This document shows, in pieces, positions 15,677 through 21,860 of a stretch of 57,536 bases of DNA. The stretch is taken from positions 1 to 57,536 of IMG/VR virus record IMGVR_UViG_3300036406_001093. One strand, 5' to 3'. Position numbers and translations under genes: made by a program. The notes below the pieces were generated by a model. The model did no database searches and was not told where the DNA came from. It was given only the letters and a program-made list of their open reading frames with translations. Each line of letters begins with the position of its first letter. Position 1 is the first letter of the stretch. Source of the DNA: a virus.

Positions 15677-16447
15677 ATGATCCGCTCTCTGCTTCAGACT
15701 GTTGCGTTCGCCATCTCACTCGTCGCCGCGGCCGTGGTTGGTCTCGTGCTGGCGATCGGCGGTGCCTCGTACGCGCTCGGCGGCACGATCACCGGCACGT
15801 CGCAGTACTACGATTCGCCCGCCCGGGTCATGGACTCGGATGACTTTGCGGTGTGGGGCGGGCCCAGCCTCACGGCCAGTGCAGTCAAGGGCACGGGCCT
15901 GATCGACTACACGCTCACTGGCGTCGGCGCTGGTGAGTCGTCGCTCGCCAGCGGCAACTACGCGGCGGTGTTCGGGACCGGGACCTCGTGGACTCCGGGC
16001 GGCATCTACTGGACCGGCAACCAGAACGGCAAGGGCTTCACGCTCACGGTGCCGGGCGATGCCATGGAGGGGAGGACCCTCGGCGTGTGGGTCTTCACGA
16101 ACGGCCCGGCGGGCGGGCGACTGATCGCCAGCGGGGTCGGGTTTGACGGTAGCCCCGTGGGGATGGCCCCGATCCCGATCGAGCCGTACCGCCAGACGCT
16201 GCTGCTCCTCTCGGCCACCGGGCTGGAGTCGGGCTTGTCCGTCACCCTGACCAGCACGAGCAGCGTGTCCAGCGCCTCGGGGCAGTTCGTCCTCGGCGCC
16301 GCAGCGCTGACACCGCTCGCCGTCCCCGAGCCGGAGTACTGGCTGGCGGCTGTCATCTTGCTGTCAGGGGTCGGGGTCTACTGCGTGTTCATGTGGGCCT
16401 CGACCACGTTCATCCACAACGGCGACGGGGACAAGCGGGACCCGTAG
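15677..16447 (+). CDS. Exported protein with PEP-CTERM-like C-terminus
   Basis: 256 residues. The ATG at 15677 follows AAGGTG. The N-terminal hydrophobic segment (residues 5-35, FAISLVAAAVVGLVLAIGG) is a signal peptide or anchor. The middle is Gly/Ser/Thr-rich beta structure (GTSWTPGGIYWTGNQNGKG, SVTLTSTSSVSSASGQFVLG). Near the end comes LAVPEPEYWLAAVILLSGVG and further hydrophobic residues, the layout of a PEP-CTERM sorting signal: Val-Pro-Glu-Pro then a membrane span. The tail after the span (HNGDGDKRDP) is less Arg-rich than usual. Such signals are processed by host exosortase, so this may be displayed on or exported from the lysogen. A lone plus-strand gene, moron-like. Confidence 0.75.
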   Translation: MIRSLLQTVAFAISLVAAAVVGLVLAIGGASYALGGTITGTSQYYDSPARVMDSDDFAVWGGPSLTASAVKGTGLIDYTLTGVGAGESSLASGNYAAVFGTGTSWTPGGIYWTGNQNGKGFTLTVPGDAMEGRTLGVWVFTNGPAGGRLIASGVGFDGSPVGMAPIPIEPYRQTLLLLSATGLESGLSVTLTSTSSVSSASGQFVLGAAALTPLAVPEPEYWLAAVILLSGVGVYCVFMWASTTFIHNGDGDKRDP

Positions 16448-16452
16448 CGCCC

Positions 16453-16548
16453 TCACGCCGGCCCGTCGATGAACTCGATCATGGCGTCGAGCAGAGAGAG
16501 CATCTCCGCCTCGCAGTCCTCGTCAGAGATTTGCTCCCAGCACGCCAT
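16453..16548 (-). CDS. Tiny acidic ORF
   Basis: 31 residues, MACWEQISDEDCEAEMLSLL then a helix ending in DGPA. A GAGGTGG site is correctly spaced and a CCATAA motif sits 11-28 bases upstream, which is the main reason to call it. Strongly acidic and helical, perhaps a small regulator. Could be spurious. Confidence 0.4.
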   Translation of the reverse strand: MACWEQISDEDCEAEMLSLLDAMIEFIDGPA

Positions 16549-16558
16549 GCGTCCACCT

Positions 16559-16576
16559 CGTGGTGCTTATGGCGTG
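16559..16576 (-). promoter_or_regulatory. CCATAA motif, copy d
   Basis: Minus strand CACGCCATAAGCACCACG, centred about 20 bases upstream of the 31-residue ORF. It shares CGCCATAA exactly; the distal half is weaker. Confidence 0.4.
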
Positions 16577-16699
16577 GGGCGTGTTCGGGAATCGCGAAAC
16601 GCGAAACGTCACCAGACGCAATAGGAGGCGATCTCCCGGCCGATCATCCTCCGGGGGTGTCTGGACAGCCTGAACACCCGTACAGGCCCGGAGAAGCGC
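16577..16699. other. Non-coding gap
   Basis: No convincing gene here. A minus-strand frame of about 20 codons ending IASYCVW has GGAGG too close to its ATG. The stretch lies downstream of the HNH-fusion gene and may hold its 3' UTR. Confidence 0.3.
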
Positions 16700-17212
16700 T
16701 TATAGGGGCTCGCAGCCGGGCAGGCACTTCTGGCCCGGGAGAAAGCGCTGGTCTGCGACGGGCGGGGGAGGGGCTGGCGTCGGGTCCTTGGCGGTCGGTC
16801 TCGGGCGGTGGCGATTGATCAGCATCCAGACCCGGACTCGGTACCACGCGCTCCCGTTCCGCTGCCTAGACCCCCATCGGTTCAGGGCCATGGCAATCCG
16901 CTCCGTGCTCCAGCCGTGCTCCCGGGCAAGCGTGGCGACACGCACTACGGCCATCTCGGCCGGGACCTCTTCGAGTTGCCCGTCACGGCGCACCGAGTAC
17001 CCGTACGGCGGCCTGCCGACCCAGACGCCTTCCTCCCGGCAGCGACTGATCCCCTGCTTGATGAGGGAACCCGGAGCCATGTTCCGGTTGGTGTGATGCG
17101 CCCTGCCGTGGCACCGACCGCAGAGCGGCACCGTCTTCGTGCCACCGCGGGAGCGGGGAACGACGTGGTGGTCGACCTCGGCGGGGGAGCCGCACTCGAA
17201 GCACTCGGGCAT
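16700..17212 (-). CDS. HNH nuclease fused to a recombinase-type domain
   Basis: 170 residues. The N-terminal 40 residues are an HNH/zinc unit: CFECGSPAEVDHHVVPRSRGG then LCGRCHGRAHH, with four cysteines and the DHH core. Residues about 52-130 read like the DNA-binding Recombinase domain of large serine recombinases: GVWVGRPPYGYSVRRDGQL, PAEMAVVRVATLAREHGWST then ERIAMALNRWGSRQRNGSAW and VRVWMLIN. No serine-recombinase catalytic domain is present. The tail is Pro-rich with two cysteines. It stands at the edge of the control region, divergent from the early operon. Confidence 0.75.
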   Translation of the reverse strand: MPECFECGSPAEVDHHVVPRSRGGTKTVPLCGRCHGRAHHTNRNMAPGSLIKQGISRCREEGVWVGRPPYGYSVRRDGQLEEVPAEMAVVRVATLAREHGWSTERIAMALNRWGSRQRNGSAWYRVRVWMLINRHRPRPTAKDPTPAPPPPVADQRFLPGQKCLPGCEPL

Positions 17213-17403
17213 GCATCGAGTACAGCGCGAGATGTCGCGGTCGCCTATGAGGTTTCGTTTAGGCGCTCTAAGGGCAGCGAAAGATTTTGGACGTCAACTC
17301 GGGAAGGGACGTATGTATGGGCCGGTCGCCGCCGGGGGGGCCGGGGCCGGGGTCGTCCGCTGCCGGGGCCGCGTGGGATGCCCGCGATTCGCGGGGCCGA
17401 CGA

Positions 17404-17431
17404 TGTGCAACGGAGGAACCCCGGTTGCACA
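17404..17431. promoter_or_regulatory. Palindrome, candidate operator
   Basis: TGTGCAAC and its exact inverse GTTGCACA, separated by 12 bases. An 8-bp perfect dyad in a divergent promoter region is the usual look of a dimeric repressor site. Confidence 0.45.
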
Positions 17432-17495
17432 TGTGCGTATTTCGGCCGTGATTTGTGGCCTTTCCCCCCGCCACTCTGTTTCTGTCCCCGCCGTT

Positions 17496-17519
17496 CCCAT
17501 TCGCGACATGCGGCGAATG
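17496..17519. promoter_or_regulatory. Second palindrome in control region
   Basis: CCATTCGC and GCGAATGG flank a short spacer (ACATGCG and neighbours). It lies about 90 bases from the first palindrome; the arms differ in sequence, so it may bind another protein. Confidence 0.4.
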
Positions 17520-17653
17520 GCGGCCGATTCCCCGCATCGCACGACGTGCCGCGATTCGTGCCGCATTCGTTCGCGGCCGGCTTGTGATTTTGACGGGACG
17601 ACAACACACCGCGACACGCCCCCCGTCATCGTGTCGCAACGGAGGATGCAACC

Positions 17654-17869
17654 ATGGTCCGATTGAACCGCGATGAACTGACTCTGGTGATCGCGGCCCT
17701 TGCCACGATGCGAGGCGAGGCCGAAGCGAACGTGTTCAACATGGACGCCTGCCCCGCAGACCTTCGCGACGACGACGCGATCGCCGCCGCCCGCAGCGTG
17801 ATCGCAGACTTGCAGGCCCTGTCGGATCGCCTCGCGATGGACGCCGTCTACGCCATGCGGGACCGCTGA
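17654..17869 (+). CDS. First early-operon protein, unknown
   Basis: 71 residues, all helical by appearance: MVRLNRDELTLVIAALATMR then EAEANVFNMD and IAAARSVIADLQALSDRLAM. The ATG follows GGAGGATGCAACC. As the first gene after the control region it may be a regulator or a host-takeover protein, but it has no visible HTH. The CGGCTTGTAGTT element starts one base after its stop codon. Confidence 0.65.
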   Translation: MVRLNRDELTLVIAALATMRGEAEANVFNMDACPADLRDDDAIAAARSVIADLQALSDRLAMDAVYAMRDR

Positions 17870-17870
17870 T

Positions 17871-17882
17871 CGGCTTGTAGTT
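17871..17882 (+). repeat. Early element CGGCTTGTAGTT, copy 1
   Basis: One base past the stop codon of the first early gene, 24 bases before a strong hairpin. Identical 12-mers recur five more times in the plus-strand operon, four of them in gene junctions. Confidence 0.75.
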
Positions 17883-17906
17883 TCGACAGACCACCACCAC
17901 CTGCGA

Positions 17907-17940
17907 CGGCCCGCCCGGGAGCGTTTCCCGCGGCGGGCCG
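17907..17940 (+). other. Early hairpin 1 (GCGTT loop)
   Basis: CGGCCCGCC pairs with GGCGGGCCG, continued by an inner CGGGA/TCCCG stem and a GCGTT loop. It sits between the early element and the ribosome-binding site of the next gene. No long T-run follows. Confidence 0.65.
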
Positions 17941-17964
17941 TTCGCATTTCAGGAGACCCCTTCG

Positions 17965-18861
17965 ATGATCGCGATCAACACCACCACCGGCCCGGTCCCC
18001 TTGATCGAGCCGGCGGGCGACGAGTTTCAGGTCGGCGAGATCCTCACGACGAACGCCAAACTGGAAAAGGCACCCGACGGCGACGAGATCATGGTTCGCG
18101 GCGTCAGCATGGCACCGGCGAAGCGTAGCGGCGTCGGCAACGTCTGCCTGTTCGCGACCCGGGCCTGCATCATGGCGTGCGTGCTCTGGTTCGGCGGTCG
18201 CACTGTCACTGAGTCTGTGCGTCACGCTGCCATCGCCCGGACGCTGCTGTTTTTCCTGCACCCCAACGTGTTCTTCGCCCGCCTCGACCGCGAACTGCGG
18301 AAGTGGCTGCGGGCGGCCGAGAAGGCTGGCGTGCGGTTGTACGTTCGCCTCAACACGGCGTCGGACATCAACTACGCCCCGTGGTTCATGTGGCAGTACC
18401 CCGGCTGCACCTTCTACGACTACACGAAGGACTACGACCGGGCCTTGGCGTACGGTCGCGGGCTGCTGGCCGACAACTACCACGTCTCGTTCAGCGTGAG
18501 CGAATCCACGACGTGGGAGCAGGTCGCCACGCTCCACGCCCTCGGCGTCAACCTTGTCGTGCCCGTGTCGTCGCACTACGTGCCGCAGGAGCACCAGTAC
18601 GGCTACCTGCCCGAGCAGATCGTGTTTGTCGGCCCCGGCGGCGAGCGGATCACCACCGTCTGCCGCGACGGCGACAAGAGCGATCCCCGCGTGCCGGAGT
18701 ACGACGGCCGCGGCGTGAGCGTGGGCCTGCGTGGCAAGGGAACCAACGCCGCGAAGGCTGCCGCGAACGAGCACGAGTTCTTCCGCCCCTTCGGTCTCGG
18801 CGACCAGTACTTCGCCGAGTTCCGCCAGAAGGGCACCTGCATCGTGCGGCTCGCCGCCTGA
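17965..18861 (+). CDS. GP88/DUF7227-like cysteine-cluster phage protein
   Basis: 298 residues. After about 45 residues comes NVCLFATRACIMACVLWFGG, a Cys-x6-Cys-x3-Cys cluster, then a helical region (RHAAIARTLLFFLHPNVFFA) and LYVRLNTASDINYAPWFM, FYDYTKDYDRA and HVSFSVSEST. This order resembles, from memory, the mycobacteriophage gene-product-88 / DUF7227 type of phage proteins, which have been suggested to bind iron-sulphur or act like radical-SAM enzymes. The cysteine spacing does not match the classical CxxxCxxC. ATG after CAGGAG. Role unknown. Confidence 0.6.
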   Translation: MIAINTTTGPVPLIEPAGDEFQVGEILTTNAKLEKAPDGDEIMVRGVSMAPAKRSGVGNVCLFATRACIMACVLWFGGRTVTESVRHAAIARTLLFFLHPNVFFARLDRELRKWLRAAEKAGVRLYVRLNTASDINYAPWFMWQYPGCTFYDYTKDYDRALAYGRGLLADNYHVSFSVSESTTWEQVATLHALGVNLVVPVSSHYVPQEHQYGYLPEQIVFVGPGGERITTVCRDGDKSDPRVPEYDGRGVSVGLRGKGTNAAKAAANEHEFFRPFGLGDQYFAEFRQKGTCIVRLAA

Positions 18862-18883
18862 CCCCAACCCACAACCCAGTACT

Positions 18884-18918
18884 GCGGCCCCGCCGGGAGC
18901 GTTCCCGAGCGGGGCCGC
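18884..18918 (+). other. Early hairpin 2 (GCGTT loop)
   Basis: GCGGCCCCGC pairs with GCGGGGCCGC; an inner CGGGA.GCGTT.CCCG extends it. The loop is the same as hairpin 1 although the outer stem sequence differs, which points to conserved structure. There is no CGGCTTGTAGTT copy in this junction. Confidence 0.65.
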
Positions 18919-18938
18919 GGTCGTTTCAGGAGCCCCCC

Positions 18939-19322
18939 ATGATCCGCGTTCGCTTCCATCTCGGTGCCGGTGCCCACTTCATGCACTGGCAGATCACGCA
19001 CCACGACGGCAGCGTGACCTACCACGACCCCGACGCCTGCACCCTCACCATCTGGCAGGGCAGGCTCCGCAACCAGCCCGCCGCTGCGGCCCGCATCCAC
19101 GCCGGTGCCAACAAGACCGTGTGTGCGTGGATCGAAGCCGAGCGGGTGGACGTTGACCCGGGCGTGTCGGGCGTGATGGGCGGTGCCCACGCTTCCTACA
19201 ACCCGCGGGTCGCACCTCACTGGGTGATCAACGGACAGAACTCGGACGGTCGCAGGTTCCCGGTGCTCACCACCGCAGGGAGCCGCGTGTTCGTGCCCGA
19301 GATGCAGGCGATCGGCTTGTAG
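18939..19322 (+). CDS. Hypothetical early protein
   Basis: 127 residues starting MIRVRFHLGAGAHFMHWQIT, rich in His and aromatic residues (HHDGSVTYHDPDACTLTIWQ), so probably a compact beta-rich fold. The ATG follows CAGGAG. Its stop codon TAG is embedded in the CGGCTTGTAGTT element (ATC GGC TTG TAG), so coding sequence and element overlap here. No family recognised. Confidence 0.6.
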   Translation: MIRVRFHLGAGAHFMHWQITHHDGSVTYHDPDACTLTIWQGRLRNQPAAAARIHAGANKTVCAWIEAERVDVDPGVSGVMGGAHASYNPRVAPHWVINGQNSDGRRFPVLTTAGSRVFVPEMQAIGL

Positions 19323-19324
19323 TT
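19313..19324 (+). repeat. Early element CGGCTTGTAGTT, copy 2
   Basis: Overlaps the last two codons and stop of the preceding gene. No strong hairpin follows; instead the next gene's AAAGGA site comes after 25 bases. Confidence 0.75.
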
Positions 19325-19334
19325 CTGGATCGAC

Positions 19335-19358
19335 AACCTCAACACGAAAGGACGATGA
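19335..19358 (+). repeat. Leader repeat with ribosome-binding site, copy 1
   Basis: CAACCTCAACACGAAAGGAC followed by GATG is repeated exactly at 19571-19594. Each copy supplies the Shine-Dalgarno site for the next gene, so the junction was probably duplicated. Confidence 0.7.
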
Positions 19359-19567
19359 CGATGAGCAAGCGTCGAGTGCCCCTGTCCCCCCGTGTCACGC
19401 GGCACGCCGCCGTGGCGTGGCAGATCGGTGACATCAAGTCGCTCCGCCCGGAGTGGAGCGACGAGCAGTGCGTCGAGTTCATGCGTGAGAACGCGAAGCA
19501 CATTCAGGATGCGATGGTGCAGGCCGGATGGACTGCCATCGAAAGCCTGCTGCCCCCGAAGAACTGA
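19355..19567 (+). CDS. Small hypothetical early protein
   Basis: 70 residues, MTMSKRRVPLSPRVTRHAAV then a helical body ending IESLLPPKN. An ATG two codons in is an equally good start. Basic N-terminus and Trp-containing amphipathic helices; could bind nucleic acid or a host protein. No known family. Confidence 0.6.
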   Translation: MTMSKRRVPLSPRVTRHAAVAWQIGDIKSLRPEWSDEQCVEFMRENAKHIQDAMVQAGWTAIESLLPPKN

Positions 19568-19570
19568 CCC

Positions 19571-19594
19571 CAACCTCAACACGAAAGGACGATG
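19571..19594 (+). repeat. Leader repeat with ribosome-binding site, copy 2
   Basis: Second exact copy of the leader at 19335. It places AAAGGA before the ATG at 19597. Confidence 0.7.
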
Positions 19595-19596
19595 CG

Positions 19597-20001
19597 ATGA
19601 CCATGCGATTTGAAGGCAAGTTCCAGTGCAACCCGCAGCCCGGCGACTTCCTGACCCTGAACGTCGGCAGCGTCGAGGTGCGGGCCACCATCAAGCACGA
19701 CGGCCACTCCCGGCCATCGGACTACGAGTGCTACACGCCAGCCGACTGCGAGTCGTGGAGGCAGGGCGAGTGGTACTTCTGCGGCGTCGTGATCTCCGTG
19801 CGTGCCAACGGCCGCTCGGTGGACGAGCACCACGAATCCCTGTGGGGCATCGACGTCAACAACTCGGGCGACTACATCACCGAGATCGCCAACGACATGG
19901 CGAAGCGTGTCGATCTGACCGACATCGCACTGCGTCTCGACGAGTGCTCGCGATCCCTGCGTAACGCACGGGACTCGATGCTGCTCGGCTTGCCAGTCTG
20001 A
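19597..20001 (+). CDS. Hypothetical early protein
   Basis: 134 residues; start chosen by AAAGGA spacing (an upstream in-frame ATG would overlap the previous gene). Begins MTMRFEGKFQCNPQPGDFLT with beta-like strands, then YECYTPADCESWRQGEWYFC and a C-terminal amphipathic helix (ALRLDECSRSLRNARDSMLL). Four cysteines. A degenerate early element (CGGCTTGCCAGT) overlaps its 3' end. Family unknown. Confidence 0.6.
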   Translation: MTMRFEGKFQCNPQPGDFLTLNVGSVEVRATIKHDGHSRPSDYECYTPADCESWRQGEWYFCGVVISVRANGRSVDEHHESLWGIDVNNSGDYITEIANDMAKRVDLTDIALRLDECSRSLRNARDSMLLGLPV

Positions 20002-20016
20002 CCCCGGCCCGTGGTC

Positions 20017-20042
20017 GGCAGCCCTCCGCGTGGCGGGCTGCC
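20017..20042 (+). other. Early hairpin 3
   Basis: GGCAGCCC pairs with GGGCTGCC around a 10-base loop containing GCGT. Follows the degenerate element at about 19986. Confidence 0.55.
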
Positions 20043-20086
20043 ATCCGTGGATCGTGGATCGATTGAACCTACCGGAGTACTGAATC

Positions 20087-20563
20087 ATGGCTGACATGCG
20101 ATGGACGATGGGCGGCGTTAGCAGCGATGGCGTTGCCATCCGAAGCGAGGATCGGAGCGTCGTCTGGGTCGAGCGGATCGACGGCTGCGGAGACGGCACA
20201 TACCGCACCACCGACGAGCAGTGGCAGTCCATCGTGGACTGCATCGCTGCCGCACCGGAGATGCTCGCCACTCTGCGTGACCTGAGTCGCGAGATCAGGG
20301 CGGGCTCGATCCTCGACGCCGGGAGCATCGGGGACTGGGGCAGGTACATCGACGAGGTCATCGCCAAGGCCGAGCCGCCCCGCAAGGTGAAGCACACCGT
20401 GCATGTGACGGTGCAGGTCGAGGTCGAAACGACCCCGTGCTCGGCGTCCGACCCCGGCAACGTCTGCATGGCCGCCGTCGATGCGGTGCGTGACGGCGAG
20501 GGCACCGTCATCCACCACGAGATCGTGACCGAGCGGACGCGAGGCGTGCCGGGGCGGTGCTGA
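20087..20563 (+). CDS. Hypothetical early protein
   Basis: 158 residues, MADMRWTMGGVSSDGVAIRS, with beta strands then a helical centre (QSIVDCIAAAPEMLATLRDL) of the kind seen in many phage AAPEML proteins, and a C-terminal beta part (KHTVHVTVQVEVETTPCS). Stop TGA is followed one base later by an early element. No role assigned. Confidence 0.6.
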   Translation: MADMRWTMGGVSSDGVAIRSEDRSVVWVERIDGCGDGTYRTTDEQWQSIVDCIAAAPEMLATLRDLSREIRAGSILDAGSIGDWGRYIDEVIAKAEPPRKVKHTVHVTVQVEVETTPCSASDPGNVCMAAVDAVRDGEGTVIHHEIVTERTRGVPGRC

Positions 20564-20564
20564 T

Positions 20565-20576
20565 CGGCTTGTAGTT
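20565..20576 (+). repeat. Early element CGGCTTGTAGTT, copy 3
   Basis: One base after the preceding stop, 12 bases before hairpin 4. Confidence 0.75.
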
Positions 20577-20588
20577 CCAGACACACAG

Positions 20589-20630
20589 ACCACGACCCCG
20601 GCAGGTGCGTTGCCTGACCGGGGTCGTGGT
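20589..20630 (+). other. Early hairpin 4 (GCGTT loop)
   Basis: A 13-bp perfect outer stem (ACCACGACCCCGG / CCGGGGTCGTGGT) with an inner CAGG/CCTG stem and GCGTT in the loop. It is the strongest of the series and is followed by GTTTCGGGAGG. Confidence 0.7.
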
Positions 20631-20648
20631 GTTTCGGGAGGACGATCG

Positions 20649-20972
20649 ATGCTGCGAAAGAGCAGGGCCGTGGAGAACGAGCGGCTGGGCGGGATGAAGG
20701 GCGAGCAGTGGTGCCGGGTCAACGTGCGGGGCATCAACCCGTACACCATCGACCGGGTGGTCGGCACCTTCACCACGGAGTTCTCTCGCACTGGGCGGAG
20801 CCTGCCCATCGGCGAGTACTCCACCGTGGAGGTGCGGGCGTACGACGTTCGGTGCCCGGACGGCACCACGTTCCGGTTCGCCCGGCTGAAGGACGCGAAG
20901 ACGTTCATCGTGTACGAGAGCAACGGCCTCCTCATCCCGGCAGCCCTCGCTGCTGGCCTGAAGGTGCGTTGA
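20649..20972 (+). CDS. Hypothetical early protein
   Basis: 107 residues; ATG at 20649 after GGGAGG. N-terminus basic (MLRKSRAVENERLGG), then CRVNVRGINPYTIDRVVGTF and VEVRAYDVRCPDGTTFRFAR, a beta-rich body with Thr/Val strands. Overlaps the next start by one base (TGATG), so translation is coupled. Unknown. Confidence 0.6.
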   Translation: MLRKSRAVENERLGGMKGEQWCRVNVRGINPYTIDRVVGTFTTEFSRTGRSLPIGEYSTVEVRAYDVRCPDGTTFRFARLKDAKTFIVYESNGLLIPAALAAGLKVR

Positions 20973-21280
20973 TGCGAACCGTCACGGAGGACGAGTACCG
21001 GGTGAGCAAGCGAGTCGTGCTCCGCCCGGGCGTGAAGTTCAGGGCAGGCGGCGGGCCGTACTACCGCCTGTCCGATGGCACGAAGGTGAGCCTCGCTGCG
21101 GCGGGCCCCTTCACTTTCGTCCGCTGCCACAGGCGGGGGAAGTACGTGCTGATCGAGGCACTCGACAGGAATGGGTGCTTCGCCCCGCTCCATGTGGCAG
21201 GCCGACGGGCAAGGATCACGCCCGCACTCGTGCCTCGTCCCTATGTGATCCGTTCCACGGTGAGGAGGAAGGAATCGTGA
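20972..21280 (+). CDS. Hypothetical basic early protein
   Basis: 102 residues starting MRTVTEDEYRVSKRVVLRPG. Very basic (KFRAGGGPYYRLSDGTKV, CHRRGKYVLIEAL, RRARITPALVPR). The beta-strand pattern suggests a small SH3- or OB-like nucleic-acid binder. It is coupled to both neighbours by short overlaps. No family named. Confidence 0.55.
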   Translation: MRTVTEDEYRVSKRVVLRPGVKFRAGGGPYYRLSDGTKVSLAAAGPFTFVRCHRRGKYVLIEALDRNGCFAPLHVAGRRARITPALVPRPYVIRSTVRRKES

Positions 21281-21657
21281 AGGCCGCGAAGAAAGTGGAT
21301 CTCCGCCCCATCCGGGCTGCGTTCCGTGAGTTGATGAAGTACGGCATCCTCTGTGAGGGTGGCCGGTGGACGTGCTGCCAGTCGTGCGGACAGCACGACA
21401 TGCAGTTGCGGTGGGACAAGGCGGCCGAGGACGAGAAGCCTCTCGGCTACGCCTTCTGGCACGTTCAGGACGACGACCTGCTGCGTGAGACCGGCGAACT
21501 GTGGCTGTCGTTCAATGCCTTCGATCAGGGCGACTCCCGGTTCGTGGGCAACCTCGTCGTCGGCGTGCTGAAGAAGCACGGCGTGCGGGCACGGTGGAAG
21601 GGTGACGTCCGCACCCGGATCGAGTGCATCCTCGTGAAGAAGGGAGGTGCGAAGTGA
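21277..21657 (+). CDS. DUF6891-like protein
   Basis: 126 residues from a GTG that overlaps the previous stop (GTGA) and follows GAGGAGGAAGG. The pattern IRAAFRELMKYGILCEGGRW then CCQSCGQHD and GYAFWHVQDDDLL with VVGVLKKHGVRARWKGD resembles, from memory, the DUF6891 family of unknown bacterial proteins with a small cysteine site. The match is tentative. Confidence 0.55.
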   Translation: MKAAKKVDLRPIRAAFRELMKYGILCEGGRWTCCQSCGQHDMQLRWDKAAEDEKPLGYAFWHVQDDDLLRETGELWLSFNAFDQGDSRFVGNLVVGVLKKHGVRARWKGDVRTRIECILVKKGGAK

Positions 21658-21728
21658 GGGACGAGCAATGGATGCTCGTGATCGAGGTGATCCGCGTGAT
21701 CATCGAGATCATCCGGCACGGAGGCTGA
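21654..21728 (+). CDS. 24-residue Ile/Val-rich peptide
   Basis: A GTG start overlapping the previous stop (GTGA), with GGGAGG upstream. The sequence is VRDEQWMLVIEVIRVIIEII plus four residues (RHGG). The spacing of Ile/Val against Glu/Arg makes a strongly amphipathic helix; its DNA has repeated GTGATC/ATCATC units. Could be a small regulatory or membrane-active peptide. The early element starts one base after its stop. Confidence 0.5.
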   Translation: MRDEQWMLVIEVIRVIIEIIRHGG

Positions 21729-21729
21729 C

Positions 21730-21741
21730 CGGCTTGTAGTT
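21730..21741 (+). repeat. Early element CGGCTTGTAGTT, copy 4
   Basis: One base after the peptide's stop codon and 5 bases before hairpin 5. Confidence 0.75.
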
Positions 21742-21746
21742 CCGAG

Positions 21747-21794
21747 GCACGGCGACGGCCACGGGGGGAGCGTTTCCCTCCGTGGCCGCCGTGC
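21747..21794 (+). other. Early hairpin 5 (GCGTT loop)
   Basis: GCACGG/CCGTGC then CGGCCACGG/CCGTGGCCG with a three-base bulge; inner GGGA.GCGTT.TCCC loop as in hairpins 1 and 2. Followed by TTTCC. Confidence 0.65.
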
Positions 21795-21800
21795 TTTCCG

Positions 21801-21824
21801 GGCAGTGTACATATTGACACTGCC
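21801..21824 (+). promoter_or_regulatory. Palindrome with TTGACA, candidate promoter/operator
   Basis: GGCAGTGT and ACACTGCC form an 8-bp perfect dyad with an AT-rich spacer (ACATATTG). The right arm contains TTGACA (21814-21819), a perfect -35 hexamer, 42 bases before the next ATG. A -10 is not obvious. It looks like a repressor-controlled promoter for the DUF6744/MoxR/VWA cassette. Confidence 0.5.
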
Positions 21825-21860
21825 AGTACGATGGATGAATCCACAAGGAAGGACTGACAG

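Larger units (their letters stand above)
17213..17653. promoter_or_regulatory. Divergent control region
   Basis: A 440-bp gene-free stretch between the minus-strand HNH fusion and the plus-strand early operon. It holds a G-rich tract (17334-17352: G7CCG4CCG4) with quadruplex potential, two palindromes (17404-17431 and 17496-17519) and an inverted repeat CGACAC/GTGTCG near 17611-17637. The sequence GCAACGGAGGA occurs twice, in the first palindrome and as the ribosome-binding region of the first early gene. I could not assign a clear -35/-10 pair. It is probably where lysogenic and early transcription are decided. Confidence 0.5.
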
